This document shows positions 40,553-50,038 of a stretch of DNA of 64,000 nt, in pieces. The first letter of the stretch is position 1. Every line of letters begins with the position of its first letter. Under the pieces are notes generated by a model, which did not search any database, was not told where the DNA came from, and saw only the letters and a program-made list of their open reading frames with translations. Source of the stretch: Paenibacillus catalpae (lineage in GTDB: Bacteria; Bacillota; Bacilli; Paenibacillales; Paenibacillaceae); assembly GCF_900112695.1 (NCBI RefSeq), contig NZ_FOMT01000001.1, positions 558,001 to 622,000 of the forward strand, in the 5' to 3' direction. A program made the position numbers and the translations under genes.

Positions 40553-43500
40553 ATGAACAAGTTAACCGAATGGTCGTTCCGTAATAAGGCGGCCGTTATC
40601 CTGATCGTCATTATGTCACTGACGGTTGGGGTCATCAGTTATTTGAAGCTGCCGATGGAGTTTCTGCCGGAAGCGGATAACCCGCAAGTTATGGTTACCG
40701 TAATCGGGCCGGGCATGGACGCCAAATCAATGGAGCAGCAAGTAACCAATCCGCTTGAGGAAGCCGTTATGTTTACGAAGGGCAAGACCGACATGTTCTC
40801 GACTGCCGGGAATGGATATGCCCAGGTTAACGTTAATTTCGATTCCAATACAAATATGAAGGAAGCGAAGGCGGAGATTGAGCGTTCGGTCGATCAGGTG
40901 CAGCTGCCGCAAGGTGTAATGAAGCCTTTTGTGGTGCAGTTCAATACCTCGATGATTCCGATCTCCTGGATTGTCGTTACCTTTGATGAAGGATTAAGCG
41001 AGCAGGAGAAGGAAGCAAAGATCAAGCTCGTAAATACGGAATTGCAAAAATCTGAAGGCGCAGGCCAGATCAGCGTAAACGGCAAATCCACGCCAACGAT
41101 CCACATTACTCCCGAGACCGATAAGCTCGCGCAAAAAGGCATCCCTGTTCAATCCCTGCTAGGCGTGCTGCAAGGGCGCGGCGTATCCGCCTCAATCGGC
41201 GAACGCAATGTAGACGGTGCGGCCGGCAACATTAATATATACGACGAAGTAACCAGCATTGAGACGCTTCGCAATCTTCCGGTTGTACCTGGAGTGAAGC
41301 TGTCGGAGGTAGCGACTGTCGAGCAAGCGAAAGAGCAGGAGAGCATCAGCCGAATGAACGGCAAAGACGCTATCTTGTTCACGATCTCGAAATCAGCTAA
41401 CGCAAATGCGGTATCGACGGGTAAAAATATCGAAAAAACGGTTGAGCATTTGAACAAGGACGTTAAAGGTGTTGAAGCAGTCGTTATCATCAGCACTGCC
41501 GACACCGTCGTTCATTCCGTCAACAGCATGCTGCGCGAAGTACTGCTGGGAGCATTGTTCGCAACCATTATCATTCTGCTCTTCATGCGTAATTTCCGGG
41601 CTACGGTGGTTACCATCGTATCCATACCGTTGTCGCTGGGCATCACCCTGTATTTGCTGGATCTGTCGGGAGTAACCCTGAATATCATTACACTTGGCGG
41701 TGTGGCTGTAGCGGTAGGCCGGCTTGTTGACGACAGTATCGTTGTTATCGAGAATATCTATCGCAGACTGCAGAAGGAGCCTTTCTCCGTCAAAGTAATT
41801 ACAGATGCAACCAAAGAAGTTGCAACAGCTATTACGTCTTCAACACTTGTGACGGTAGCCGTATTCCTGCCAATGGGTCTGCTGCGCGGTTCTCTGCAGG
41901 CGTTCCTGCTGCCATTCGCACTGACGGTTGCGTACTCCCTGCTGTCCTCGCTCATCGTTGCTTTGACCGTTGTACCGCTGCTCAGCTCGATCCTGCTGCG
42001 CGGTACAAAAGAGAAGCCGCACAAAGGCTCGGAGAAATTCGCTTCGTTCATTCGCTGGAATCTGCAGCATAAATGGGTTACATTAATTATCGCTTTGCTT
42101 TTGTTCGTAGGCTCGATTGGCTCCTATTTCATGATGCCTAAAGGCGCACTGGATTCTTCAAGCGCCGAGAACCTGAATATCTCGCTGCAGTATCCAAGCG
42201 ATACGCCTTCAGATAAGGTGGAGCAGGGCGGTACTCAGCTGGAGGACTTCCTGAAGGATAACAAGAGCGTTGAATGGGTGATTATGCAGCTCGGCAACAG
42301 TTCGGATAATGCGCAATACGGCGCGGTATCCTCGCCGACACTGGTTACGTATATGGTTGATCTGAAGAAAGGCGTTGACGCCGAAGTCTTTATGGATGAA
42401 GTGAAGCAGCAAAAAACGAACTTCACCGATGCGGAGCTGTTGGTTAATGCGACGGATCTGATGATGGGCGGCGGCGGCTCGCAAATCTTTATTGATGTTA
42501 CCGGGGATGATCCGGAGAAGCTGACACAAACAGCCGATCAGCTGATGGCAAGCATTAAGCCGATCAAAGGCGTATTGAAAGTACAAAGCAATCAGGAAGA
42601 GAAAAAGCCGGTCTATACGTTCCAGGTGGATCCTGAGAAAGCAAAGGGCCAGGAAGTATCGATGCAGCTGCAAAGCATCCTGAATCCGGTGCCGGTAGGC
42701 AGCATCAAGGTGGATGGACGTGAAACCCCTGTTGTTATGCAGCCCGTAGTAAATCCGGAAACAGAAGCGGGTCTTAATGATCTGACGATTGCTACGGCTT
42801 CCGGTGCCGTTCCGGTATCAAGCGTTGCGAAGCTGGTGCGCACCGAAGAGCCAAGCTTGTACTACCATAAAGAAGGTAAAGTGTATGTCCGGATTACAGC
42901 TGAAGCAGATCCTAAACAACTGTCTGTAGTTGGAACGGATATTCAGAAGGCTGCAGATAAGCTTAGTCTGCCGGATGGTGTTGAGCTGAAGGTTGGCGGT
43001 GCCTCGGCGGATCAGGCCAGCGATTTTGCAGACATTGGTTTAACAGCACTTATCTCAATCGGCATTGTTTACTTGATCATGGTGCTCACCTTCAAGACTT
43101 TACGGGCTCCGCTTGCGATTATGTTCTCGCTGCCGCTTGCAGCGATTGGTGCAATCGTAGGACTCTTAATCTCGGGTGTTACTCCTGACTTTACGGCGAT
43201 GTTTGGGGCATTAATGTTAATTGGCATCGTTGTGACGAATGCGATCGTTCTGATTGACCGCGTGAAGCAAAATGAAGAATCGATGTCGATCCGCGATGCC
43301 TTGGTTGAAGCCGCAACAACACGGATGCGTCCGATTGTGATGACGGCAGTCGCAACGATCTGTGCGATGCTGCCACTCGTATTTGGTTCGCATGAATCGG
43401 GCAGTATCGTATCGCAAAGCCTCGCGATCGTCGTTATCGGCGGTCTGGCGGCAGCGACGCTTCTGACTCTGATCGTTGTGCCTTGTATGTACGAATTGCT

Positions 43501-43570
43501 GTTCTTCCGCGCTTCCCGCAAGCAGCGCCGTGCCAAAGCACAGGCCGCCAAAACAGTAACAGCGGTTTAA
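40553..43570 (+). CDS. RND-family efflux permease (SwrC/AcrB-like)
   Basis: 1005-aa proton-driven exporter. The layout is standard: TM1 (KAAVILIVIMSLTVGVISYL), a large outside domain, six helices including ITLGGVAVAVGRLVDDSIVV with the proton-relay acidic residues in TM4, a second outside domain and the last six helices. In Bacillota the closest functional model is SwrC/YerP (surfactin and fatty-acid resistance). No adaptor gene is adjacent. ATG after GGGAGAAGGAG. It is divergent from the TetR-controlled ABC operon, with an operator between. Confidence 0.93.
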   Translation: MNKLTEWSFRNKAAVILIVIMSLTVGVISYLKLPMEFLPEADNPQVMVTVIGPGMDAKSMEQQVTNPLEEAVMFTKGKTDMFSTAGNGYAQVNVNFDSNTNMKEAKAEIERSVDQVQLPQGVMKPFVVQFNTSMIPISWIVVTFDEGLSEQEKEAKIKLVNTELQKSEGAGQISVNGKSTPTIHITPETDKLAQKGIPVQSLLGVLQGRGVSASIGERNVDGAAGNINIYDEVTSIETLRNLPVVPGVKLSEVATVEQAKEQESISRMNGKDAILFTISKSANANAVSTGKNIEKTVEHLNKDVKGVEAVVIISTADTVVHSVNSMLREVLLGALFATIIILLFMRNFRATVVTIVSIPLSLGITLYLLDLSGVTLNIITLGGVAVAVGRLVDDSIVVIENIYRRLQKEPFSVKVITDATKEVATAITSSTLVTVAVFLPMGLLRGSLQAFLLPFALTVAYSLLSSLIVALTVVPLLSSILLRGTKEKPHKGSEKFASFIRWNLQHKWVTLIIALLLFVGSIGSYFMMPKGALDSSSAENLNISLQYPSDTPSDKVEQGGTQLEDFLKDNKSVEWVIMQLGNSSDNAQYGAVSSPTLVTYMVDLKKGVDAEVFMDEVKQQKTNFTDAELLVNATDLMMGGGGSQIFIDVTGDDPEKLTQTADQLMASIKPIKGVLKVQSNQEEKKPVYTFQVDPEKAKGQEVSMQLQSILNPVPVGSIKVDGRETPVVMQPVVNPETEAGLNDLTIATASGAVPVSSVAKLVRTEEPSLYYHKEGKVYVRITAEADPKQLSVVGTDIQKAADKLSLPDGVELKVGGASADQASDFADIGLTALISIGIVYLIMVLTFKTLRAPLAIMFSLPLAAIGAIVGLLISGVTPDFTAMFGALMLIGIVVTNAIVLIDRVKQNEESMSIRDALVEAATTRMRPIVMTAVATICAMLPLVFGSHESGSIVSQSLAIVVIGGLAAATLLTLIVVPCMYELLFFRASRKQRRAKAQAAKTVTAV

Positions 43571-43586
43571 AATGGTTATAAAAAAA

Positions 43587-43617
43587 GCTGTGCGGAGTTC
43601 ATTCCGCACATCTTTTC
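43587..43617 (+). terminator. Terminator of the RND gene
   Basis: Stem TGTGCGGA / TCCGCACA with a 6-base loop, followed by TCTTTT. Confidence 0.85.
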
Positions 43618-43670
43618 TGGTTTTCCCCAGTTCTTGTTTCGTTATTTCAGCTTTCGTTCAAGTTAAATTG

Positions 43671-43800
43671 GCATGCGGAGCATTTGAATGATTCTGGATA
43701 AGTGTAACGTTCGCTTTTGTGAGTGGATTCCAACCCTATTAAATCTAATCGAAGAAATCCACGAGCAACGGCGATCGGAAGAACATTCAAATGCGCAGTC
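43671..43800. repeat. Nested imperfect inverted repeat in the gap before yktB
   Basis: Several arms pair in order around one centre: GCATTTGAATG (43680-43690) with CATTCAAATGC (43784-43794), CGTT (43708-43711) with AACG (43767-43770), and GTGGATT (43723-43729) with AATCCAC (43756-43762). This gives a branched hairpin of about 115 nt. No open frame and no T-run. It could be a dispersed repeat unit or a structured RNA. Confidence 0.6.
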
Positions 43801-43807
43801 TGCCCCT

Positions 43808-44461
43808 TTAACCTAACTTAGCGGCCAAACGATACAAAGGCATCAACGTTTCATACGTATCCTGAGCGAGCTTGTACAACGCGTCTCCATTGTGAAGAAG
43901 CGGGTCGCCGGCAGGAAGATGGCGGCCAATGAGCAGCTCGGCTTTTTGCACATCACGAAGGCGGGTAAGGGCTTGGCTCCAAGCCTGTCTGCTCATCTCG
44001 CTGACAGGCTTGGATTCCTTCTTCATGTGATCCAGTGAAAGCACATAATCCGAAGGGACAGCCGCGATTACTTCATCCAGATGGTCCAGATAAGTGGATG
44101 CGATCTTGGATTTATTAGGCGCCTCATAAATCAGGGCGAACCACAAGAACAGATGGTCGTCAAACAAGCCTAGCTGGAAATGCGGATGTGCCTTGTATCC
44201 GCGTTTATTGTTGCAAATGGCAAGCCAAGTATCCTTTGGCGGGTTTACCGTACGGCGGGCATGCTTGGCGATATGCAAATACATTTCATCGCCAGCCTGA
44301 ACGGCAATGTCGCCGGCCAGCTTTTCACCCAGGTAACGGAATTTTGGACGAATCCGTTCCTCAATAGCAGCCATGCGCTGCTCCAGTCCCTCGATCAGAA
44401 ACGTATCAAAATCCCTTTGCTCAAAGCCTGTGAAGGCAGAGGCAGTTGCAGGTGTTGTCAT
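43808..44461 (-). CDS. yktB: YktB family protein (UPF0637/DUF1054)
   Basis: 217-aa cytosolic protein that follows the UPF0637 pattern along its length: FTGFEQRDFDTFLIEGLEQR at the start, WLAICNNKRGYKAHPHFQLG in the middle and LLIGRHLPAGDPLL near the end. Biochemical role unknown. ATG 9 bases after TGAGGAGAG. It stands alone between a repeat-bearing gap and the proS leader. Confidence 0.92.
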   Translation of the reverse strand: MTTPATASAFTGFEQRDFDTFLIEGLEQRMAAIEERIRPKFRYLGEKLAGDIAVQAGDEMYLHIAKHARRTVNPPKDTWLAICNNKRGYKAHPHFQLGLFDDHLFLWFALIYEAPNKSKIASTYLDHLDEVIAAVPSDYVLSLDHMKKESKPVSEMSRQAWSQALTRLRDVQKAELLIGRHLPAGDPLLHNGDALYKLAQDTYETLMPLYRLAAKLG

Positions 44462-44545
44462 CTATATTATCTCTCCTCACAATTAAAGCCGTTAATTAAA
44501 CTTGATTATAGCACATCTGTTCCTGTCGGAACATCTTGTGCCATC

Positions 44546-44572
44546 TTGACGCAGCGCTGCTCTTGTTATAAA
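44546..44572 (+). promoter_or_regulatory. Promoter of the proS T-box leader
   Basis: TTGACG (44546-44551) and TATAAA (44567-44572) with a short 15-base spacer, but with TGT directly ahead of the -10, giving an extended -10 (TGTTATAAA). Transcription would begin near 44579, just before the T-box. Confidence 0.6.
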
Positions 44573-44599
44573 TTTATCTAAATATTCTAACAGCTTTGA

Positions 44600-44838
44600 T
44601 CAAGGTCGATTACGTAAGCCTATGTTCATTCCAGAGAGGAAGCCCCCGGCTGCAAGGCTTCTATGATCGCTTATGTCCTCATCCTGCCTTGGGAGCTGCA
44701 AGGGCTGGCCTTCCATTTACCAGGTCTCTTGCCGGGATGAGAATCCCGTTATCGCTTGGAGAGCCGACAGGATAGATAACCGGCTAATGAAGGGTGGTAC
44801 CACGAGCACATTCGTCCCTTGCGAATGTGCTCTTTTTG
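44600..44838 (+). promoter_or_regulatory. T-box riboswitch (tRNA-Pro responsive) ahead of proS
   Basis: Senses uncharged tRNA-Pro and allows read-through into proS. The T-box sequence AGGGTGGTACCACG is at 44791-44804. The terminator stem GAGCACATTCG / CGAATGTGCTC plus T5 follows at 44804-44838, with the loop TCCCTT able to pair with the T-box AGGG. Stem I shows the AGAGAG motif (44632-44638) and the GGCTGCAAGGC distal loop. The CCT at 44677, a proline codon, lies in the likely specifier loop. This leader, its promoter and a short spacer fill the 408-base gap between yktB and proS. Confidence 0.93.
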
Positions 44839-44869
44839 TTTATATAACCAACGTCAGGAGTGTGAACCT

Positions 44870-46582
44870 ATGCGTCAAAGTCAACTTTTTATGCCCACCT
44901 TGCGTGAGGCACCGTCTGAAGCAGATGCCATCAGCCACCAGCTTATGCTGCGTGCAGGACTGATCAGGCAGCTGGCCGCCGGTATTTATATTTACTTGCC
45001 GTCAGGCAGGAGGGTTCTGCGCAAGCTGGAAGCGATCATTCGCGAAGAAATGGACAAAGCGGGCGGTCAAGAGGTATTCATGCCTGCCATGCAGCCGGCT
45101 GACCTGTGGCGTCAATCCGGCCGCTATGACAAATACGGCCCTGAGCTTGTCAGGCTGAAGGACAGGCATGACCGTGAATTTGCGCTAGGGCCTACTCATG
45201 AGGAAGTGATTACGGATCTTATGCGGTCGGAAGTGAGCTCTTATCGGCAGCTTCCCGTAACCTTATATCAAATTCAAACGAAGTTCAGGGATGAGAAACG
45301 CCCGCGTTACGGGCTCCTCCGGGGCAGAGAATTTATGATGAAGGACGCTTATTCCTTTGATGCGGATTGGGAGGGACTTGATAGAAGCTATCAGAGGATG
45401 TACGAAGCGTATCATCGTATATTCGCACGCTTCGGGTTAAATGTCCGACCGGTGGAGGCGGACGCAGGAACCATTGGGGGAGAAGGCGGCACGCATGAAT
45501 TTATGGCCCTGGCAGACATTGGAGAAGATACGATCGCAGCATGCACGCATTGTCAGTATGCGGCTAATCTGGAGAAGGCCGGGTACAGAGCTGCCGATGA
45601 CGTGCCTAATGAAGGAGACTCCAATTATTCCGGGCTGGAGAAGCTGCATCCCCCTAAGGTGAGGAAGATAGATGAGCTGGTCCAGGCACTTAACTTCCCG
45701 GCTGATCAAATTCTGAAGACATTATTGTTCCTCGCAGACGGCAAGCCAGTTGCCGTTATTGTCCGCGGTGATCATGAGGTTAACGAGATCAAGCTTGCAA
45801 GCCTGCTGAGGGCAGATGAGCTGGAGCTGGCGGATCAGGAGACGACCGAGAGACTGACAGGAGCGGCTGTTGGTTTTGCAGGTCCCATTGGCTTATCCAT
45901 ACCGGTATTGGTTGATAATGCCGCTGCGCGTATAAGCTCGGGCGTAGCCGGTGCAAACGAGACGGATTACCACTTTAAGCATGTACGTCCGGGAGTCCAT
46001 TTTGAAATCGCACAGCTTGGGGATTTGAGGAATGCCGTTCCAGGAGATGGTTGTCCGAAGTGTGCGGAAGGGCAGCTCCGGATGTTTCGGGGAATTGAGG
46101 TTGGACAAGTGTTCAAGCTGGGGACCAAATACAGCGCAGTCATGAAGGCAGCTTATCTGGATGCCGAAGGGCAAGAGAAGCCGGTTATCATGGGCTGCTA
46201 TGGGATCGGTATCTCCAGAGTGATGTCTGCTGTGGTGGAGCAGCATCATGACGAGCAGGGAATCCGGTGGCCGCTTGAGATTGCTCCTTATCAAGTGCAT
46301 GTTGTGCCGGTGTCAGCCAAGGACGAGCAGCAGATGAAGGTAGCGGAAGAGCTTTATGCGGAACTTTCTGCTGCAGGACTCGAAGTTCTGGTGGATGACC
46401 GTGACGAGCGTCCGGGCGTGAAGTTCAAGGACTCGGATCTGATCGGTATTCCGGTTCGGATTGTTGTCGGCAGACAGGCGGCAGGCGGTGTGGTGGAGCT
46501 GAAGTACAGGAATGAAAAAGAAGCCCTTCAAGTAAAGTCGGAGGATATCGTATCGCTTGTTAAAGGTGTTTATCGTTTGTAA
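44870..46582 (+). CDS. proS: Prolyl-tRNA synthetase (bacterial, with editing domain)
   Basis: Charges tRNA-Pro. The class II synthetase has 570 aa, the normal length of the bacterial type. Motif 2 region FRDEKRPRYGLLRGREF and the proline-binding TxE as GPTHEE are present. An inserted editing (INS) domain spans about 225-385, with ADQILKTLLFLADGKPVAV and later RPGVHFEIAQLGD. Motif 3 lies in GCYGIGISR, and the anticodon-binding domain follows (YQVHVVPVSAKDEQQ). Start set to the ATG after CAGGAGTG. Controlled by the T-box just upstream. Confidence 0.97.
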   Translation: MRQSQLFMPTLREAPSEADAISHQLMLRAGLIRQLAAGIYIYLPSGRRVLRKLEAIIREEMDKAGGQEVFMPAMQPADLWRQSGRYDKYGPELVRLKDRHDREFALGPTHEEVITDLMRSEVSSYRQLPVTLYQIQTKFRDEKRPRYGLLRGREFMMKDAYSFDADWEGLDRSYQRMYEAYHRIFARFGLNVRPVEADAGTIGGEGGTHEFMALADIGEDTIAACTHCQYAANLEKAGYRAADDVPNEGDSNYSGLEKLHPPKVRKIDELVQALNFPADQILKTLLFLADGKPVAVIVRGDHEVNEIKLASLLRADELELADQETTERLTGAAVGFAGPIGLSIPVLVDNAAARISSGVAGANETDYHFKHVRPGVHFEIAQLGDLRNAVPGDGCPKCAEGQLRMFRGIEVGQVFKLGTKYSAVMKAAYLDAEGQEKPVIMGCYGIGISRVMSAVVEQHHDEQGIRWPLEIAPYQVHVVPVSAKDEQQMKVAEELYAELSAAGLEVLVDDRDERPGVKFKDSDLIGIPVRIVVGRQAAGGVVELKYRNEKEALQVKSEDIVSLVKGVYRL

Positions 46583-46590
46583 AAGCACCA

Positions 46591-46638
46591 ATAAGGCAGT
46601 CAGCCCGTCGTTTTGGACAGCTTGACTGCCCTTTTTTT
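46591..46638 (+). terminator. Terminator of proS
   Basis: Stem GGCAGTCA / TGACTGCC with a loop of about 21 bases and T7. Confidence 0.85.
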
Positions 46639-46767
46639 GATTTAGACGACCAATAAGCGAAAATTAGTCAATAATCCAAGTTGCCAGAACATAAGATGGA
46701 GTATAAGATAGAAGTAAGAACAAATTGTCAGACTATTTCGTCAACTGTTTTGAAAGGAGGGATTGCC

Positions 46768-47364
46768 GTGAATAAGAGCTACGAAGTCGAATATTGTAAT
46801 TTGGAGCTGCGTTTTGACCGCCGGCAAATCCAAAACCTCATCCGTGATCTCATTCAGGAAGGGTACTCCTTGTATTGGAGCGAGACGGAGGGGCAGTTCC
46901 TCATTTCAATTCGAACAGGTCGTAAGCTCGTGAAGTTAAGGTTTCAGCGGATGAAAAACCGTTACAAGATCGTCGGGGATTACACCATTAAGGACGAGAA
47001 ACTGTCGGAGTTGCTTGAAAAGCTTATTAATGACACACGTGGACATGCGATAGTCAAGCGGATCAAAGATCGTCAGATCGTCATTGAGAACATTATGTTT
47101 GGTGAAATAATACGACTTGTGGAGGTGTCCGGAATGGAACATCGGATTATTTATCAAAAGAAGCCATTCGTAACTATAGAGGAAATGATCAAGGCTTTCC
47201 AATCCAAGCGTGCAGAGGAACGTGCAGTAGTCCTGCGCTACGAACTGGATTATGAACTGACGGTGCTGTTTGACGCACTTCAAGAGAACAATGAAGAGGC
47301 TATAGCAGAGTCGAAGGATAAGCTGTCGCTGCTCCGTTCGGAAATGCTGCAGCTGGAGCTTTGA
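46768..47364 (+). CDS. Conserved protein of unknown function
   Basis: 198-aa cytosolic protein without signal or membrane segments, rich in charged residues. It has a beta-rich N-terminal part (YEVEYCNLELRFDRRQIQNL ... LISIRTGRKLVKLRFQR) and a helical C-terminus (LDYELTVLFDALQENNEEA). GTG start 8 bases after GAAAGGAGG, a strong site; the earlier ATG at 46681 has none. No catalytic motif stands out. Not a family I can name. Confidence 0.72.
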   Translation: MNKSYEVEYCNLELRFDRRQIQNLIRDLIQEGYSLYWSETEGQFLISIRTGRKLVKLRFQRMKNRYKIVGDYTIKDEKLSELLEKLINDTRGHAIVKRIKDRQIVIENIMFGEIIRLVEVSGMEHRIIYQKKPFVTIEEMIKAFQSKRAEERAVVLRYELDYELTVLFDALQENNEEAIAESKDKLSLLRSEMLQLEL

Positions 47365-47418
47365 GGCATTACACCATTGGGAATTTGCGAAAAAAGAATC
47401 CATCGGGTGGTTCCAAGT

Positions 47419-47443
47419 GAATCATTCGGTTGATTCTTTTTTT
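47419..47443 (+). terminator. Terminator before gnd
   Basis: Stem GAATCA / TGATTC with a TTCGGT loop and T7. A wider pairing through GAATC at 47396 is possible. Confidence 0.75.
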
Positions 47444-47618
47444 CATTTTCTGGTTAGCATTTCTTCGCAATATAAGGTAAACTTTCTAATGCGGTCAGGA
47501 AAACTAATGGATGAATGGCGACAAATTCCGCGCAAATGGTTTTCATCTCTTTGCAAAAAGAGTAATATAAAACTATTGAAGACCACCATACTATAAAAAA
47601 AAGGATGGAAGAAACCAA

Positions 47619-49031
47619 ATGGCAAAACAGCAAATCGGCGTTATCGGTCTCGCAGTAATGGGTAAAAACCTGGCCCTGAACATTGAGAGCAGAGGCTTCA
47701 CAGTTTCGGTGTACAACCGTTCCCGTGAGAAAACAGATGAATTGATCAAAGAATCCGCAGGCAAAAACCTTGTTCCTGCTTACACGGTTGAAGAGTTCGT
47801 GCAATCGCTCGAATCTCCTCGCAAAATCCTGATCATGGTACAAGCTGGCGCTGGTACTGATGCTACAATCGACGCGCTTGTTCCTCATCTGGACAAAGGC
47901 GACATCATCATCGACGGCGGCAACGCTTATTTCCCTGATACGGTTCGCCGCAGCAAAGCTCTTGAAGAGCAAGGCATCCGCTTCATCGGTACTGGCGTAT
48001 CCGGCGGTGAAGAAGGCGCACTTAAAGGCCCTTCGATCATGCCAGGCGGCCAAGAATCAGCGTACAAGCTGGTTGAACCAATCCTTACAGCTATCTCCGC
48101 AAAAGTCGGCGACGACGCTTGCTGCACATATATCGGACCAGACGGTGCCGGCCATTATGTAAAAATGGTTCACAACGGTATCGAGTACGGCGACATGCAA
48201 CTCATCTGCGAAGCTTATGACCTGCTCAAAAACACGCTTGATTTGAGCGCAGAAGAGCTTCACAGCATCTTCACAGAGTGGAACAAAGGCGAACTGGACA
48301 GCTACCTGATCGAGATCACAGCTGACATCTTCTCCAAATACGATCCAGAGACTGGCAAACCTATGGTTGACGTTATCCTTGACTCCGCCGGCCAAAAAGG
48401 TACTGGTAAATGGACAAGCCAAAGCTCCCTCGACCTTGGCGTGCCACTGTCGATCATCACTGAATCCGTATTTACACGTTTCCTGTCCGCTATGAAAGAA
48501 GAGCGTATTGCAGCTAGCAAAGTATTGAACGGACCTGAGAAAAAAGCGTTCCAAGGCGACAAAGCGGCATTCATCGAATCCGTTCGCAAAGCGCTGTTCG
48601 CATCTAAAATCTGCTCGTACGCACAAGGCTTCGCTCAAATGCGTGCAGCTTCCGAAGAATATGACTGGAACCTGCGTTATGGCGACATCGCAAAGATCTT
48701 CCGCGCCGGCTGCATCATCCGTGCACGCTTCCTGCAAAACATCATGGACGCTTATGACCGCGACCCTAACCTTCGCAACCTGCTTCTTGACCCTTACTTC
48801 CAAGGTATCGTTGAGTCGTACCAAGGCGCATGGCGTGAAGTGGTAGGTACTGCAGTAGCTAACGGCGTACCAGTGCCTGCATTTGCAAGCGCACTGTCGT
48901 ACTTCGACAGCTACCGTTCAGAGCGTCTGCCTGCAAACCTGCTGCAAGCGCAACGCGACTACTTCGGTGCTCATACCTTCAAACGTCTTGACAAAGAAGG
49001 TACGTTCCACCACAACTGGATGAACTCCTAA
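47619..49031 (+). CDS. gnd: 6-phosphogluconate dehydrogenase, decarboxylating (NADP-type)
   Basis: Oxidative pentose-phosphate enzyme making ribulose-5-phosphate, CO2 and NADPH. At 470 aa it has typical length. The N-terminal Rossmann motif [15 protein letters not shown] is followed by [11 protein letters not shown], where the Asn-Arg-Ser after the second strand fits NADP binding. The catalytic block [20 protein letters not shown] contains the Lys that acts as general base. The C-terminal region with [14 protein letters not shown] is complete. ATG after AAAGGATGG. Standing alone, it uses a codon set (many GGC, CTG, GAA) typical of well-expressed genes. Confidence 0.97.
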   Translation: MAKQQIGVIGLAVMGKNLALNIESRGFTVSVYNRSREKTDELIKESAGKNLVPAYTVEEFVQSLESPRKILIMVQAGAGTDATIDALVPHLDKGDIIIDGGNAYFPDTVRRSKALEEQGIRFIGTGVSGGEEGALKGPSIMPGGQESAYKLVEPILTAISAKVGDDACCTYIGPDGAGHYVKMVHNGIEYGDMQLICEAYDLLKNTLDLSAEELHSIFTEWNKGELDSYLIEITADIFSKYDPETGKPMVDVILDSAGQKGTGKWTSQSSLDLGVPLSIITESVFTRFLSAMKEERIAASKVLNGPEKKAFQGDKAAFIESVRKALFASKICSYAQGFAQMRAASEEYDWNLRYGDIAKIFRAGCIIRARFLQNIMDAYDRDPNLRNLLLDPYFQGIVESYQGAWREVVGTAVANGVPVPAFASALSYFDSYRSERLPANLLQAQRDYFGAHTFKRLDKEGTFHHNWMNS

Positions 49032-49042
49032 TCCGGTTAAAG

Positions 49043-49339
49043 TTATTTTAGCCCGTATGATGCTTCAATGAGGCAATTCCGCAGGCGGGTAGCCTCCTGA
49101 TCGGAGTAATGCTTGCTGCGGATGAGCAGCATGGAAGCTTCGGCGAAATAATGAAAGTTTTTCAATAAGCGTGGCTGAGAAAGGTCCCTGAGCGCAGGGT
49201 CCCCGTCAGCCACCTTTTTTTTAATAAATTCAAGCATCCAAACCACATCCTCGCGGCATAACGGGTGATCGTTACTTAAGATACGGTCAATTCGGGCATT
49301 GGTTAGGTGAGTATCGGGCAAATTCGATTCAGTGGTCAT
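49043..49339 (-). CDS. Small helical protein of unknown function
   Basis: 98-aa soluble protein predicted mainly helical (ARIDRILSNDH, then EDVVWMLEFIKKKVADGD and FAEASMLLIRSKHYSDQEA). The ATG is 8 bases after AGGAGTGA; the longer start at 49360 is ahead of that site. No cysteines in pairs and no known motif. It converges on gnd with only 11 bases between the stops and no clear terminator. Confidence 0.62.
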   Translation of the reverse strand: MTTESNLPDTHLTNARIDRILSNDHPLCREDVVWMLEFIKKKVADGDPALRDLSQPRLLKNFHYFAEASMLLIRSKHYSDQEATRLRNCLIEASYGLK

Positions 49340-49426
49340 GCCATCTTCACTCCTGTTCATGAATTATGCATCATTAACATCCATACGGCATATGCAACTT
49401 TTTTATACCCTATTCCAGATAAAAAA

Positions 49427-49435
49427 TGATATGAT
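49427..49435 (+). promoter_or_regulatory. Extended -10 promoter of aroK
   Basis: TGATATGAT combines a TG extension with TATGAT, 48 bases ahead of the aroK TTG. No convincing -35 element. Confidence 0.5.
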
Positions 49436-49482
49436 GTTGTGTGGAATAACTAGGGGATAAGACGAATAGGGGAGTTCTTGCA

Positions 49483-49998
49483 TTGGATCAACGCACAAGC
49501 AAAATTGTATTGGTAGGCTTTATGGGAACGGGCAAATCAACCGTCAGCCGATTGCTTGCAGAGCAGCTTGGCTGGTCCCGTTATGATTCGGATGAAGTCA
49601 TCGAAGAGACCGAAGGAAAGATTTCGAAGCTGTTTGAAACCTATGGGGAAGCTGGTTTTCGCGATATTGAGAGCAAAGTGCTTGTTTCGCTCTTGGAGGC
49701 GAAGGAGAGCTCCGTTATCGCTACAGGCGGAGGCTGCGTGCTAATGGAGCATAACCGGGAGTTCATGCTGAAGCATGGTTTCGTTGTGGCTCTTACCGCA
49801 GATGCGGAGCATATTATTGAGCGGGTGAAGTCCGATACGTCCCGTCCGCTGCTGCAGGGCGATATTGCGGCTAATGTTCACCGGATTATGGAACAGCGTA
49901 AGCATGCGTATGATTTTGCGCATCTTCGTTTGAATACAACGTCATTAACGCCGCAGCAAGCGGCCGATATGATTATGAAAGCTTTACAGGACAAGTAA
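49483..49998 (+). CDS. aroK: Shikimate kinase
   Basis: Phosphorylates shikimate with ATP, the fifth step of the aromatic pathway. The 171-aa P-loop kinase has GFMGTGKSTVSRLLAEQLG, the shikimate-binding DSDEVIEETEG and FRDIE (the family's Asp and Arg pair), the GGG motif ATGGGCV and the lid arginines in DTSRPLL. TTG start 8 bases after GGGGAG. The product is the substrate of the enzyme encoded next. Confidence 0.93.
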   Translation: MDQRTSKIVLVGFMGTGKSTVSRLLAEQLGWSRYDSDEVIEETEGKISKLFETYGEAGFRDIESKVLVSLLEAKESSVIATGGGCVLMEHNREFMLKHGFVVALTADAEHIIERVKSDTSRPLLQGDIAANVHRIMEQRKHAYDFAHLRLNTTSLTPQQAADMIMKALQDK

Positions 49999-50038
49999 TT
50001 CAAGCCGCATATTATACGAAAAGGAGAATTGCTGCACA

